Numbered from the stretch's first letter, positions 50,123 through 59,161 are shown. The stretch is DNA of 64,000 nt from Psychrosphaera ytuae (GCF_017638545.1 NZ_CP072110.1:310001-374000), one strand, 5' to 3'. Numbers and translations are program-made. Notes: generated from the sequence alone by a model not told the origin.

Positions 50123-51906
50123 AGTAACTGAGTGTGTGGTGCCAGCTTTTCTATTACGTCTCGATAGACGCTCAAAACATCACTATTACTGTAACCTAAT
50201 ACATTTTTAAATAAGCTTGTACGTGGTAATTCTTTTGGTACAGCGATACCAGACTGAATTTGGATAAATACCCAGTGAGTCATCAAAAGGGCGGCGAGCT
50301 GCGTCTTGGCACTTCTTGGTAGAGCGCTAGGATCTAGTCGTCCTTCAATATAACGAAAATAGTCTTTGCATAGCGTTAAATAACTGACAGGTAATTGCCA
50401 CTCTCTAGCCATTTTTCCTGTTATCTTAAGCCATTGTTCTATATTAGAAATGTCAAAGAATTCTGCTAAATTAGCACAGCCTTGTTTGTTCTCTAATTTG
50501 CCAGCAGTGGCAGTGTGGCGCCCCTTTGGGATTAAAAGAACCGCATGACACATAATTAAACAAACCGTACCTAAGTATTCGGGGATGTCACACTTTAGAT
50601 CCTGACCTAATTTGATAGCGATATTGTGTAATAATGATACTTTATTAAACGCCTCACCCGAACCTATGAAATGGCTTGTTTTTTGATACTTTAATATTTC
50701 ACTATTACAAACAACAGGATAAAGCTTAGCCAATCCAATTAACGCAGCAGCATGTTTCAAATCCTTAATTGGAGATTGGACTCTGGATAAGTTACTCGCG
50801 TAACTTTGAATTAATTTTGCAGTTGCCGGTTGTGCTTCTAAATATTCTGCAATTTGTTTATTTGTCGCATTAATTAAAAGTTTCGAAAAGTCGTTTAATG
50901 TGTTGGGAGTAGTTAATGAATAGCGTGATACAGATAATTCTTGCTTCTGCTCTATATATTTTTTTACTACGTCGTAATTTGTCAATTCAACCATCAATGA
51001 ATCAACCAAGCGATAATCGATAGCAGGTTGAACACGGGTCAATAGCAAATCTTTTTCACCTAATACATTAACGTCTTTTGTTTCGATTTGATTAGGGTTA
51101 TCAATTTCTACGACGGTCCATTTTACTTTGCCAGATAGAGATTGTTGTCTATTGAGGGTAAACGCATATTGTCCTAACGCCGTCCGCACTAGCATACCCA
51201 TGTTGAATGCCTGGCTATGCCAAACAACTTTATTGATCAAATAATGAAGATGGTTTTTACAAAAGGCTTTATTAATTACCAACAAGGGTTTAAATCTAAT
51301 TGAGTTTATTGCTGAAGAAACACTTACGCGTTGCGTAACTAAGCCCACGTTCAAAAATGCCAAGTTTAAACTCATTAATAATATAGTTTGGGCCGTTTGG
51401 TTTTTATTTTTAAAATCATTAAGGTCAGCGATTTGGGTAAACAATCGAAATGCGCTAGGTTGGCGTCTAAAAACTTGTTTTGAAAGTTTATAATAGTGTT
51501 TTGGATAAGTTGCCAGTACCTGTTTGATTGATTGTTGTGTAGCATTTGCCTGTTTAATAGATGCACATAAGGTTAACGCCAAAAACAAGGTTACTTGGTT
51601 TAACGCATTTTGTGATTCTTGGTCGAACCGAGTTTCAGCGCTTAACGACTGACTAAAAAAAATTGCTTTGGCAATAAAATTTATGTCTTTTGAATGATTT
51701 GAGTTTAAGTTATGTAACGCAACAGAAATAGACGTGGGTGAACTGTAATAAATACTTTGTAATTGTTCGGATAGTTGATAAAAACTGTCAATAAACGCGC
51801 TGCTATTATTTTTAAATAAAGCGTTACATTGAGCGACAGTGTCAAAAACGTCACTCAGTGTGGATGTATTTTCGGTTTTTTCTCGGCTATTCGTAAGATT
51901 CATCAA
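50119..51906 (-). CDS. Uncharacterised 595-aa cytoplasmic protein, possible degenerate HDOD-like region
   Basis: I do not recognise this family with confidence. It is helical throughout, with no signal peptide and no membrane helix. Residues about 335-520 (LLINATNKQIAEYLEAQPATAKLIQSYASNLSRVQSPIKDLKHAAALIGLAKL) look like the helix bundle of HDOD domains, which are catalytically dead HD relatives used in signalling. The middle region (VKWTVVEIDNPNQ...LTRVQPAIDYRLVDSLMVELTNYDV) looks beta-rich. Its start overlaps the DUF3192 stop by four bases, so it is translationally coupled to that gene. Confidence 0.75.
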   Translation of the reverse strand: MMNLTNSREKTENTSTLSDVFDTVAQCNALFKNNSSAFIDSFYQLSEQLQSIYYSSPTSISVALHNLNSNHSKDINFIAKAIFFSQSLSAETRFDQESQNALNQVTLFLALTLCASIKQANATQQSIKQVLATYPKHYYKLSKQVFRRQPSAFRLFTQIADLNDFKNKNQTAQTILLMSLNLAFLNVGLVTQRVSVSSAINSIRFKPLLVINKAFCKNHLHYLINKVVWHSQAFNMGMLVRTALGQYAFTLNRQQSLSGKVKWTVVEIDNPNQIETKDVNVLGEKDLLLTRVQPAIDYRLVDSLMVELTNYDVVKKYIEQKQELSVSRYSLTTPNTLNDFSKLLINATNKQIAEYLEAQPATAKLIQSYASNLSRVQSPIKDLKHAAALIGLAKLYPVVCNSEILKYQKTSHFIGSGEAFNKVSLLHNIAIKLGQDLKCDIPEYLGTVCLIMCHAVLLIPKGRHTATAGKLENKQGCANLAEFFDISNIEQWLKITGKMAREWQLPVSYLTLCKDYFRYIEGRLDPSALPRSAKTQLAALLMTHWVFIQIQSGIAVPKELPRTSLFKNVLGYSNSDVLSVYRDVIEKLAPHTQLL

Positions 51907-52283
51907 AGTGCATTGTATTGTTCAAAGGCTGTAATTCCCCAAGCAATGAGCTTGCCATTTTTGAACAATAATGGAGTGCATTCGTCTTTTGTCGTAATTC
52001 CATCAGACTTTGCGTGTTTGGTGCGATAAAACATAACCTGTAACGTGGTGTCTTTGTTTTTTCGTGCTTCCGTGATATCTGGTGCACCTAGCTGTTCCAC
52101 GATACTTTCTATCGTATGCAGGTGATCTAGATTGAGTTTGTTGATGAATTTAAGGTTGTAGGACTGTCTATCTTCCCAGTTCATTTGATCAGGATCGTCT
52201 TCATAAAACGTCAATACCGACGCTGCAAAAACTGCATATAATATAAAGCCAATACCGACGTACTTTACCACTGGGTTTTTCAT
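51903..52283 (-). CDS. DUF3192 family protein
   Basis: The 126 residues have one N-terminal hydrophobic segment (about 7-26), probably an anchor or uncleaved signal, and the DUF3192 core: VEQLGAPDITEARKNKDTTLQVMFYRTK followed by SDGITTKDECTPLLFKNGKLIAWG near the C-terminus. The fold is reminiscent of SmpA/BamE-like small envelope proteins, but the role is unknown. It precedes and overlaps the 595-aa gene by four bases. Confidence 0.85.
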   Translation of the reverse strand: MKNPVVKYVGIGFILYAVFAASVLTFYEDDPDQMNWEDRQSYNLKFINKLNLDHLHTIESIVEQLGAPDITEARKNKDTTLQVMFYRTKHAKSDGITTKDECTPLLFKNGKLIAWGITAFEQYNAL

Positions 52284-52376
52284 TTTAATCCTTCACCTTT
52301 AAAAACTGCCGCCACTATTATATCTATGGAGGCAGTTTATAAAAGGCATATAATGTAAAATTTCGTAACTAATTTA

Positions 52377-53732
52377 TTATGTTTTTATTTCGTAACATGG
52401 CTCATAAACAGACCCAGGCAACTTCATTCTACCTTGTTTGATAAAGGCCATGAGTAATGAATCCATCTTACGCATCAATTCTGGGTCACCAGATAATTGA
52501 AATTTACCGTGCTTTTGAACTGATTTTATACCTTCATCTTTTATATTACCTGCAACAATTCCAGAAAATGCCCGGCGAAGATTTGCCGCTAATGTTTGTG
52601 ATGGTTGATCAAGGTGCAGATCCAAGTTTGCCATATTTTCATGACTTGGATTAAAACTTTGTTGGAACAGCTCTGGAATTTTTAACGTCCAATTGTACTG
52701 GTAGGCATCGCCTATATTGCGACGATAATCCCGCACTGGGATCATGTTTTCTTTTACCAGTTTTGCAACTTTTTCTGGATCATCCGGGATTATTGTTAAT
52801 AAATCTCGCGCTTCCTTACCTAAAATTGATTCGACAAATTCTGCTATCTCTTCAAAATAAGCAATTGATTCAGAAGGGCCGGTTAAAATAATTGGCAAAA
52901 CTTGGGATTTGTTCGCTGGGTCAAGCATGATGCCAAGGATATACAATAATTCTTCAGCGGTTCCTGCGCCACCAGGAAAAATAATGATTGAATGGGCAAC
53001 CCTAACAAATGCTTCTAGTCGCTTTTCGATGTCTGGTAAAATAACCAACTCATTAACAATCGGGTTTGGTGCTTCAGCGGCAATTATACTCGGTTCTGTT
53101 AAACCTAAATAACGTCCGTTTTTAATCCTTTGTTTACTGTGGGCGAGTGTAGCGCCTTTCATAGGTCCTTTCATTGCACCGGGACCACAGCCAGTACAAA
53201 TGTTGAGGCCACGCAAACCAAGTTGGTAACCTACTTCTTTAGTATAATCGTACTCTACTTCATTAATTGAATGTCCACCCCAGCAAACAACCAGATTTGG
53301 GCTGTCTATAGGGTGAATGACGTTGGCATTACGAAGCATATCAAACACGTTATTGGTGATGTGGGCTGCAGGCGAGATGTCTTTAACAAGTTTTTCTTCG
53401 AAACGATCTGCGTTAAACAAGATATCGCGAATAACGGCCTGAAGATGCTCTTGGATACCGATTATAATTTTACCGTCTACAAACGCTGACTTAGGAGGGT
53501 TAATAAGTTCAATTTTGATGCCGCGTTCACGAGGGATAAGATGAATGTCAAAGTCTTTATAGGCTTCGTAAACGTCAGAACTTACATCTGTGGTGCTACC
53601 TACGTTTAGTACAGCCAACGCACAATTTCTGAATAAATGATAAAGATTGCTATTTGATGATTTTTCGAGACGCTTTACTTCAACTTGAGAAAGTACATTC
53701 ATCCCGTTTAGCGGGTTTAATTCTATCCGCAT
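52377..53732 (-). CDS. ppnN: Pyrimidine/purine nucleotide 5'-monophosphate nucleosidase
   Basis: PpnN (YgdH) cleaves nucleoside monophosphates to base and ribose 5-phosphate and in E. coli responds to (p)ppGpp. The 451 residues match its length. The LOG-type Rossmann core has LVVCWGGHSINEVEYDYTKEVGYQLGLRGLNICTGCGPGAMKGPMKGA and the signature IFPGGAGTAEELLY (P-G-G-x-G-T-x-x-E). The N-terminal domain (about 1-140) with the regulatory fold is present. ATG with a SD nine bases downstream of the DGC stop, so it follows that gene in transcription. Confidence 0.94.
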   Translation of the reverse strand: MRIELNPLNGMNVLSQVEVKRLEKSSNSNLYHLFRNCALAVLNVGSTTDVSSDVYEAYKDFDIHLIPRERGIKIELINPPKSAFVDGKIIIGIQEHLQAVIRDILFNADRFEEKLVKDISPAAHITNNVFDMLRNANVIHPIDSPNLVVCWGGHSINEVEYDYTKEVGYQLGLRGLNICTGCGPGAMKGPMKGATLAHSKQRIKNGRYLGLTEPSIIAAEAPNPIVNELVILPDIEKRLEAFVRVAHSIIIFPGGAGTAEELLYILGIMLDPANKSQVLPIILTGPSESIAYFEEIAEFVESILGKEARDLLTIIPDDPEKVAKLVKENMIPVRDYRRNIGDAYQYNWTLKIPELFQQSFNPSHENMANLDLHLDQPSQTLAANLRRAFSGIVAGNIKDEGIKSVQKHGKFQLSGDPELMRKMDSLLMAFIKQGRMKLPGSVYEPCYEIKT

Positions 53733-53741
53733 AGATACTCC

Positions 53742-55259
53742 TTATTCTTTGAAACACACCCTGTTTCTTCCTGTTTGTTTAGCTTCGTAGAGGGCTTTAT
53801 CTGCTCTATCAAAGGCAGTGTGAATGTTGTCACCTTCTCGAAGCTCTGTGTAACCTATTGATATTGTGATATTTAAAGGTGTGTCCTTAACTTTAAATGG
53901 TATTTTTTCAACAGCGATTCGAAGTTTCTCTAGAGGCGCTGCTACTTCATTTGTACCGCTATTTATTAATATTGCAACAAATTCTTCACCACCATACCTA
54001 GCTAAAAAGTCTGTTGCACGAAGTTGTTTTTGAAGAGCGTTAGCGACAATCTTAAGTGTTTTATCACCAACACTGTGGCCGTAATTATCATTTATCTTTT
54101 TAAAGTGGTCGATATCCATAACCGCAACACACAGCGGCTGTGGTTGGCGTAACCATCGTTGATACTCTTCTTTCATCCGATTGTCGTACGCGCCTCTATT
54201 AGGCAAGCCGGTTAACGAATCGAGGCCATTACGGACTTTTTCTTCTAACCATTTCTTTCTGTAATATTCGGTACGTTGCTCTAAGCCGCTTAACTTGGTT
54301 TCCATTTTTTCTATGGCGTTTTGCAACATATCACTGCGAGCTTGCTCTATCTCATCCCGCTGTTTAATAGAAGTGTTTATAATTCCGAGCTTTTTGTCGA
54401 TGACTACTTGTAGTTCAGATAGTGAGGTAGCTTGTGTTGTACTTTTTGATAACTCTTGTATTTGCTTATCAATCTGTAAATTGAGGACTTTCAGTTGCTT
54501 GTCATAGCTCTTAGAACTTTTTAATGAGTCTAAAAGGGTGTTGTGGACATCAGCAAGCGCTTTGTTGATATTGATTATGAGCTTTTGAGTCTGGGTATAC
54601 TCCTCGGAAAAACGAGATACAACGTCCTCAAAAAAGTTCAAACAGATATCCAGTTTGTGATTGTCAGAATCAGCAACTTTTATTCTATCAGAAAAGGTAT
54701 CTAAACTAGGTTTAACAACATCACTGTTAGAAATAGAACTCAGGCCAGTGATCAGTTTTTCCATTAACTCAGTGGAAAAGGGCTCAGCATTAGCAATTAA
54801 TTGCTCCTGATTATTTCCTTTAAGGGCAGTCACTATGTCAAAAAAGGCTAAAAAGTTTGGTTGTAATTCAGCAAGTTGAGAAGAGTCAGTGGACTTTAGT
54901 TTGTTCATTACCATACGCAAACGGCGTCGTATGTCACTGTCCATGCCTTTACTTGCCTGTAAAGATTCGCCAGCGGCTAGCAAGTGGGTTTTGAGTTCTC
55001 TTAGACTAAATGAAAATTGCTTTTCAAATTCTGCTAACTTATTTGTTGCATTGTCCAAGCCGGCCTTAACATCATCAATACTCGCATCCTTTTTAATCAG
55101 ACGACGCAAATCCGCTAATCGAATGTCGAGTTCTTTGTGGTTGCCTTTTAGTACGATACCTAGGCGATCGATGACTTTAAAAGAACCTGTAATTACTTCA
55201 TTTTGTTCGCTTAAAGCCCGTCTAAGTTGGCTTACTTCATTAGTACTTTTAGAGTTCAT
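53742..55259 (-). CDS. Diguanylate cyclase with long coiled-coil N-terminus
   Basis: The 505-residue cytoplasmic protein has about 330 residues of heptad-type helix (QIDKQIQELSKSTTQATSLSELQVVIDKKL and similar) followed by a C-terminal GGDEF domain: DSLTGLPNRGAYDNRM, VMDIDHFKKINDNYGHSVGDKTLK, the active site RYGGEEFVAIL and the ADKALYEAKQTGRNRV end. GGEEF is a competent active-site variant, so cyclic-di-GMP synthesis is expected. No RxxD inhibitory site upstream. ppnN follows nine bases downstream, so they are probably co-transcribed. Confidence 0.93.
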   Translation of the reverse strand: MNSKSTNEVSQLRRALSEQNEVITGSFKVIDRLGIVLKGNHKELDIRLADLRRLIKKDASIDDVKAGLDNATNKLAEFEKQFSFSLRELKTHLLAAGESLQASKGMDSDIRRRLRMVMNKLKSTDSSQLAELQPNFLAFFDIVTALKGNNQEQLIANAEPFSTELMEKLITGLSSISNSDVVKPSLDTFSDRIKVADSDNHKLDICLNFFEDVVSRFSEEYTQTQKLIININKALADVHNTLLDSLKSSKSYDKQLKVLNLQIDKQIQELSKSTTQATSLSELQVVIDKKLGIINTSIKQRDEIEQARSDMLQNAIEKMETKLSGLEQRTEYYRKKWLEEKVRNGLDSLTGLPNRGAYDNRMKEEYQRWLRQPQPLCVAVMDIDHFKKINDNYGHSVGDKTLKIVANALQKQLRATDFLARYGGEEFVAILINSGTNEVAAPLEKLRIAVEKIPFKVKDTPLNITISIGYTELREGDNIHTAFDRADKALYEAKQTGRNRVCFKE

Positions 55260-55322
55260 ATCTCTCTATTGGCCGGATCAATGTTAGGTAAATGATTGAG
55301 ATAACTATAATAAGAAAGCAAG

Positions 55323-55348
55323 AAAAAAGCCATTTAACATGGCTTTTT
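55323..55348 (-). terminator. Terminator of the 18-codon gene, upstream of the diguanylate cyclase
   Basis: On the minus strand AAAAAGCCAT and ATGGCTTTTT arms with a GTTAA loop and T-run, 18 bases after the small gene's stop and 64 bases before the diguanylate cyclase start. No plus-strand gene ends here, so it belongs to a minus-strand transcript. Confidence 0.85.
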
Positions 55349-55366
55349 GAGGGGAATTAAAGTGTA

Positions 55367-55423
55367 TTATTTTGTTAAGTAATAAGGTAACCAATTTGGT
55401 TCACTAGTGTATTCGTCGTTCAT
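55367..55423 (-). CDS. Putative 18-aa small protein or leader peptide
   Basis: The reading frame MNDEYTSEPNWLPYYLTK is too short for standard callers. It has GGAGAG six bases before its ATG, a plausible upstream promoter (TTTCAC, 17 bp, TAGACT), and a strong terminator 18 bases after the stop. Those three signals make a real translated unit likely. Whether it acts as a free peptide, or as a leader controlling read-through into the diguanylate cyclase gene, cannot be decided from sequence. It has an internal AACCAA/TTGGTT hairpin and no signal peptide. Confidence 0.6.
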   Translation of the reverse strand: MNDEYTSEPNWLPYYLTK

Positions 55424-55479
55424 GTCTCTCTCCAACTCACCATTATGAGTAACCTAAAGTCTAGCTTAAAAATATTTTT

Positions 55480-55511
55480 TGTGAAAGTGTTTTTGTAATA
55501 TTACAGTGTGG
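55480..55511 (-). promoter_or_regulatory. Promoter candidate for the 18-codon gene
   Basis: Approximate location. On the minus strand TTTCAC, a 17-bp A/T-rich spacer and TAGACT lie about 50 bases before the small gene's ATG. Medium match to sigma70 by eye. Confidence 0.35.
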
Positions 55512-55576
55512 GTTACAAGGTGCGCTATTGTTTAGTTTAGTTGGCGCGAAATCAACTTGCACATAGAGGGTAATAG

Positions 55577-56911
55577 CTAAGTTATACTTTTTCCATCACC
55601 AAAAAGGCGTCCATATACCTGTAAGGCTTGATTATCAGACATATTCGCTAACGTGTCACAGACAAAGCGCTTGAGCTTTATCTCATCTTCAAAAGTATCA
55701 TCCGAAAGAGAAACGGAATTACCCATCAAACGCTTAGGTTCCGTATAAAACGCGTCAAAAAGGTCTGTTAACACCTGCTGGCCTTTAAACTCAGTTTGTT
55801 GAATCGCAGTTGACAAAATAACCCGCTGATAAACAAACTTTTTAAGTAATTCTAGGATTGGTGAAGCAGCGTCATTTAGGCGAATGTTAAACGCTAATAT
55901 TGGAGAGTTAAACTGTTGGTTAACTTGAAAGGTTTCAGTGTTGGTGATCAGATGGTTAACAAGGGCACCAATAGCATTTTTTCTTTGATGGAGTTCATCA
56001 TTGAATAACATTTCGGTGAGTTGGGACGCATGTTTTTTAGCCCAAGGGTTTTCCGCAGATGAAAAGGTGTCTAATACGTCAGAAATCCACATGTCCTTAT
56101 TCACAATATTAAGGGCAATAGCGTCCTCAAGGTCATGTACTGCATAGGCAATATCATCAGCCATTTCCATAATAGAAGCATCTAGGGATTTGTATGTAGT
56201 TTTGGTTCTGATGTAGGGGCTTGTTTGTACTTTATTCTTATTAAGGTCGGTTTGAGATTTAAAAAGTACTTGGTCATCTTTACTTAAGCCTTCCAAAATC
56301 CATTGGAATGTAGATATTTCGGTACCAAAGATACCCTTTATTGGTTTCCATTCATCTACAGAAAAGAATCTCTGGTTTCTATCCCCCTGGTAATCTGTGT
56401 TTGTTCTAATAAATTGAGGGTACTTTATTAATCCCAATAGAGTACGTCTCGTTAAATCCATACCATGAGTTTTGGTATAAGGCTCTAATTTAGAAACGAT
56501 CCGTAGGGTGTGACCGTTCGCTTCAAAACCTCCCGCTTTCCACATTTTATAATTAAGTGCAATTTCACCTCCGTGTCCAAAAGGCGGATGGCCAATGTCA
56601 TGGGCTAGACAAAGTGACTCTATCAACGCGTCACTGGGTAATGCTGACAACAATTCTGGATTCGCTAAAACATCTGTTTGTTGATGCAAATGAGCAAGAA
56701 TCCCCGTGCCTATTTGACTTACTTCTAACGAGTGCGTGAGACGGGTGCGGTAAAAGTCATCTTTACCAATGCCTACTATTTGGGTTTTGGCTTGTAAACG
56801 TCTAAACGCTGATGAATGAAGAATCCTGGCCCGATCTCTTTGAAAGGGGTTTCGATGGTCGTTAGGTCTTATATTATTGCTGCCAGAAAACCTAGCATCC
56901 ATATTCTTCAT
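55577..56911 (-). CDS. dgt: dGTPase-family deoxynucleoside triphosphate triphosphohydrolase
   Basis: The 444-residue HD-domain enzyme cuts dNTPs, classically dGTP, to deoxynucleoside and tripolyphosphate. The metal motif is complete: RTRLTHSLEVSQIGTGI, CLAHDIGHPPFGHGGEIAL (HD plus second His) and SIMEMADDIAYAVHDLEDAI. The N-terminal HRNPFQRDRARILHSSAFRRLQAKTQI is typical of the longer bacterial Dgt type. Members of this family have been shown to deplete dNTPs during phage infection. Nine bases separate it from yfbR, another nucleotide-pool gene. Confidence 0.93.
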   Translation of the reverse strand: MKNMDARFSGSNNIRPNDHRNPFQRDRARILHSSAFRRLQAKTQIVGIGKDDFYRTRLTHSLEVSQIGTGILAHLHQQTDVLANPELLSALPSDALIESLCLAHDIGHPPFGHGGEIALNYKMWKAGGFEANGHTLRIVSKLEPYTKTHGMDLTRRTLLGLIKYPQFIRTNTDYQGDRNQRFFSVDEWKPIKGIFGTEISTFQWILEGLSKDDQVLFKSQTDLNKNKVQTSPYIRTKTTYKSLDASIMEMADDIAYAVHDLEDAIALNIVNKDMWISDVLDTFSSAENPWAKKHASQLTEMLFNDELHQRKNAIGALVNHLITNTETFQVNQQFNSPILAFNIRLNDAASPILELLKKFVYQRVILSTAIQQTEFKGQQVLTDLFDAFYTEPKRLMGNSVSLSDDTFEDEIKLKRFVCDTLANMSDNQALQVYGRLFGDGKSIT

Positions 56912-56920
56912 TTTTGTGTC

Positions 56921-57514
56921 CTACAAAGGTTGAGAAATTTCGTCTAGATTGAGTGTAAAGCTTGGTAAAAAAACGTCCATGAAGTATTTAAGTTCTTCTG
57001 ACTGATACTTTTTCATAGTCTGCTCAATGTTCTTTTTCGCTTTTTCAAACTCATGGTTACCAGCTGAGATCTCCTCGATGGTTTTGATATAGCCACATAT
57101 AACATCTGCAGCTTTAACAATGTCACGTATTTCTGGTGAAATTTCGTGATGGTCTATTAAAGGCAAAAAGTCCTCTCTAAATTCCTCTGGTAACATGGCA
57201 ATGAGTTGTTGTTCGGCAATGTTTTCAATCTTTTTATAGGCCCGAGCGATTTCATCATTGTGATATTTAATCGGACTAGGTAGGTCACCGGTTAGTACTT
57301 CGCTGGCATCATGATATAACGCCACTACAGCAACGTGCTCAGGGTTTAAATCTCCACCAAACTTTTTGTTTTTTATGACCGCTAACATATGTGCAACAGT
57401 TGCAACTTGATGGCTGTGTTCCTGAACATTTTCTGGCGTGATTGTGCGCATTAGTGGCCATCTAAAAATAAGCTTTAGACGAGACATATTGGCGAAGAAG
57501 TGACTGGTTTCCAT
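56921..57514 (-). CDS. yfbR: dNMP 5'-deoxynucleotidase
   Basis: The 197-residue HD-domain phosphohydrolase matches E. coli YfbR in length and motifs: RTITPENVQEHSHQVATVAHMLA, LYHDASEVLTGDLPSPIKYHN (HD pair and the conserved E-x-x-x-G-D-L-P-x-P-x-K-Y), and DIVKAADVICGYIKT. It removes the 5' phosphate of deoxynucleoside monophosphates. It is followed nine bases later by dgt, so the two dNTP-lowering enzymes are probably made together. Confidence 0.94.
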   Translation of the reverse strand: METSHFFANMSRLKLIFRWPLMRTITPENVQEHSHQVATVAHMLAVIKNKKFGGDLNPEHVAVVALYHDASEVLTGDLPSPIKYHNDEIARAYKKIENIAEQQLIAMLPEEFREDFLPLIDHHEISPEIRDIVKAADVICGYIKTIEEISAGNHEFEKAKKNIEQTMKKYQSEELKYFMDVFLPSFTLNLDEISQPL

Positions 57515-57663
57515 AACGACCTACATCTTATTAAATAATATAAAAATCATAACAATAAATGTGTATAGCCGAAATATATTTAACAAATTGTTGCATTAAT
57601 TTACTAAGTAATAGTTGGGCTATAATGATAGAAGGTATAAGTCCTATCAATTGAGGAGTCTTT

Positions 57664-58239
57664 ATGCCCTTACCATTATACTTATTAGGTGCTTCGATAG
57701 TTGCGGGGATGGCAGCTAACAATGCTAATAAGAAAACCTTAGAAGTATTGAATACACGTAAATTGGTAACTTCAAATACGCAAGCACCTGCGGTCCAGGT
57801 TGGACCCAATTCTTATATCGCTGACCGCCAACATTTGCATCATTCAAAACCGGTGAAAGGTTCTGTGGTGTGTTGTGAAGTTTTCCACGAGTTAGAGCAT
57901 ACAGGAATTTGGCTAGACTCTGATTGCATTATTGAATTTAGTGATAATGGTTTGATTAAGGCTTTAAGTGCGGAGCGCTTTTTGAAGAATAGATCCGGAA
58001 AAGAAATATATGTTGCATGTAACAATTTAGGTGAGCCACTCGCGGATCCAAATGTGGCAGATAAAGCGTTAAAGATGGTGTTTACTTATCAAGAATACGA
58101 GTTGTTAAAAAATAACTGTCATAGCTTTGTGGCGTCTTTTTTTGGACCAAAAAAGAATGTCGTGACGTTTGGAGAACTTAACAAAACACTGCTAGATAAA
58201 TATAGAAGAGATATTTACTGGGATAAAGTTAAGGTATAA
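57664..58239 (+). CDS. LRAT-like (NlpC/P60 superfamily) protein
   Basis: The 191 residues have a short hydrophobic N-terminal segment (about 3-18) and a permuted papain-type core. The catalytic His is in ELEHTGIWLDSDCIIEF and the nucleophile Cys in KNNCHSFVASFF near residue 155, the H...N-C-x-x-F arrangement of lecithin:retinol acyltransferase-like proteins. The reaction in bacteria is generally unknown; an acyltransferase or peptidase/amidase role is possible. ATG with GAGGAG upstream, divergent from yfbR; a TATAAT lies at 57621-57626. Confidence 0.78.
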   Translation: MPLPLYLLGASIVAGMAANNANKKTLEVLNTRKLVTSNTQAPAVQVGPNSYIADRQHLHHSKPVKGSVVCCEVFHELEHTGIWLDSDCIIEFSDNGLIKALSAERFLKNRSGKEIYVACNNLGEPLADPNVADKALKMVFTYQEYELLKNNCHSFVASFFGPKKNVVTFGELNKTLLDKYRRDIYWDKVKV

Positions 58240-58336
58240 CAAGTTGAACGGCTATGATAGTATGCCGGCTATTTTTTAACAGGTCCGCTTTTTTGGACCG
58301 TGTTTACCAGCTATTTTAGTGAGGTAGTAAGTCATT

Positions 58337-59128
58337 ATGAATAATGTAGGTCGTATCTTTACCCAGGTTTTTTTGTTATTTGTTCTGGGTGTTGCAGCTA
58401 TTTATCCATTTTTAGATAAGGGCACGCCCACTCAGGAACAACCTAAGCCCGTAGTGAAAAAAAATAAATCGGTAAAAAAATACAGCAATGAATTTTTACC
58501 AGACTTTTCTGCAATTAGAGACGTGAAGAAAAAGAAGACTGAGTTTTTTGGTTATCTCAAGCCTTTAGTTGAACAAGTGAATGAAGAAGTAAGGGCAAAT
58601 CGCGCTTTCATTAAGAGTCTTGATGCTCTACCGACTGAAGGTGAGGAATTAGCAAGGTTAAACAAACTTTTAAAACGTTATGATATAGAGGTTGAAGGTG
58701 ACTTCGTTGAAATGAAAAAAGTTTTGTTGAGACGTGTCGATACTTTGCCCGTGGCGCTCGTACTCATGCAAGCGGCAAATGAGAGTGCGTGGGGCACGTC
58801 TCGTTTTGCCTTACAAGCAAACAACTTATTTGGTCAGTGGTGCTTCTCACCAGGTTGTGGTGTGGTTCCGAAAGGCCGACCAAAAGGTGAAACTTATGAA
58901 GTTCGCAAGTTTGACCACCCAATAGATTCTATTCGTAGTTATTTTAATAACTTAAATACCGGGCATGCGTACAAAGATTTACGTGCAATTCGTCAAGAGC
59001 TCCGCAATGAGGGTGTTCAACCATCTGCTACCGAATTAGCAGAAGGACTAACTAAATATTCGATACGCCGTGAAGAGTATGTCGTTGAAATACAAAATAT
59101 GATCCGTGTTAACAAAAAGTATTTATAA
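58337..59128 (+). CDS. bax: Bax-type glucosaminidase-domain protein
   Basis: The 263-residue exported or membrane-anchored protein has a hydrophobic segment at about 8-27, a basic Pro/Lys linker, and a C-terminal mannosyl-glycoprotein endo-beta-N-acetylglucosaminidase (GH73-like) domain with the catalytic Glu in QAANESAWGTSRFALQANNLFGQWCF and the YEVRKFDHPIDSIRSYFNNLNT segment. It matches E. coli Bax in layout and is expected to cleave the peptidoglycan glycan backbone. ATG with GAGGTAG upstream. Confidence 0.9.
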   Translation: MNNVGRIFTQVFLLFVLGVAAIYPFLDKGTPTQEQPKPVVKKNKSVKKYSNEFLPDFSAIRDVKKKKTEFFGYLKPLVEQVNEEVRANRAFIKSLDALPTEGEELARLNKLLKRYDIEVEGDFVEMKKVLLRRVDTLPVALVLMQAANESAWGTSRFALQANNLFGQWCFSPGCGVVPKGRPKGETYEVRKFDHPIDSIRSYFNNLNTGHAYKDLRAIRQELRNEGVQPSATELAEGLTKYSIRREEYVVEIQNMIRVNKKYL

Positions 59129-59161
59129 TACGCCAGAATTTCGTTTTATAAGTAGGGTGTT

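Noticed and set aside
57531..57809. 92-codon minus-strand frame over the LRAT-like gene start
   Set aside because: It overlaps the well-supported plus-strand gene and the yfbR upstream region and shows no coding signals.
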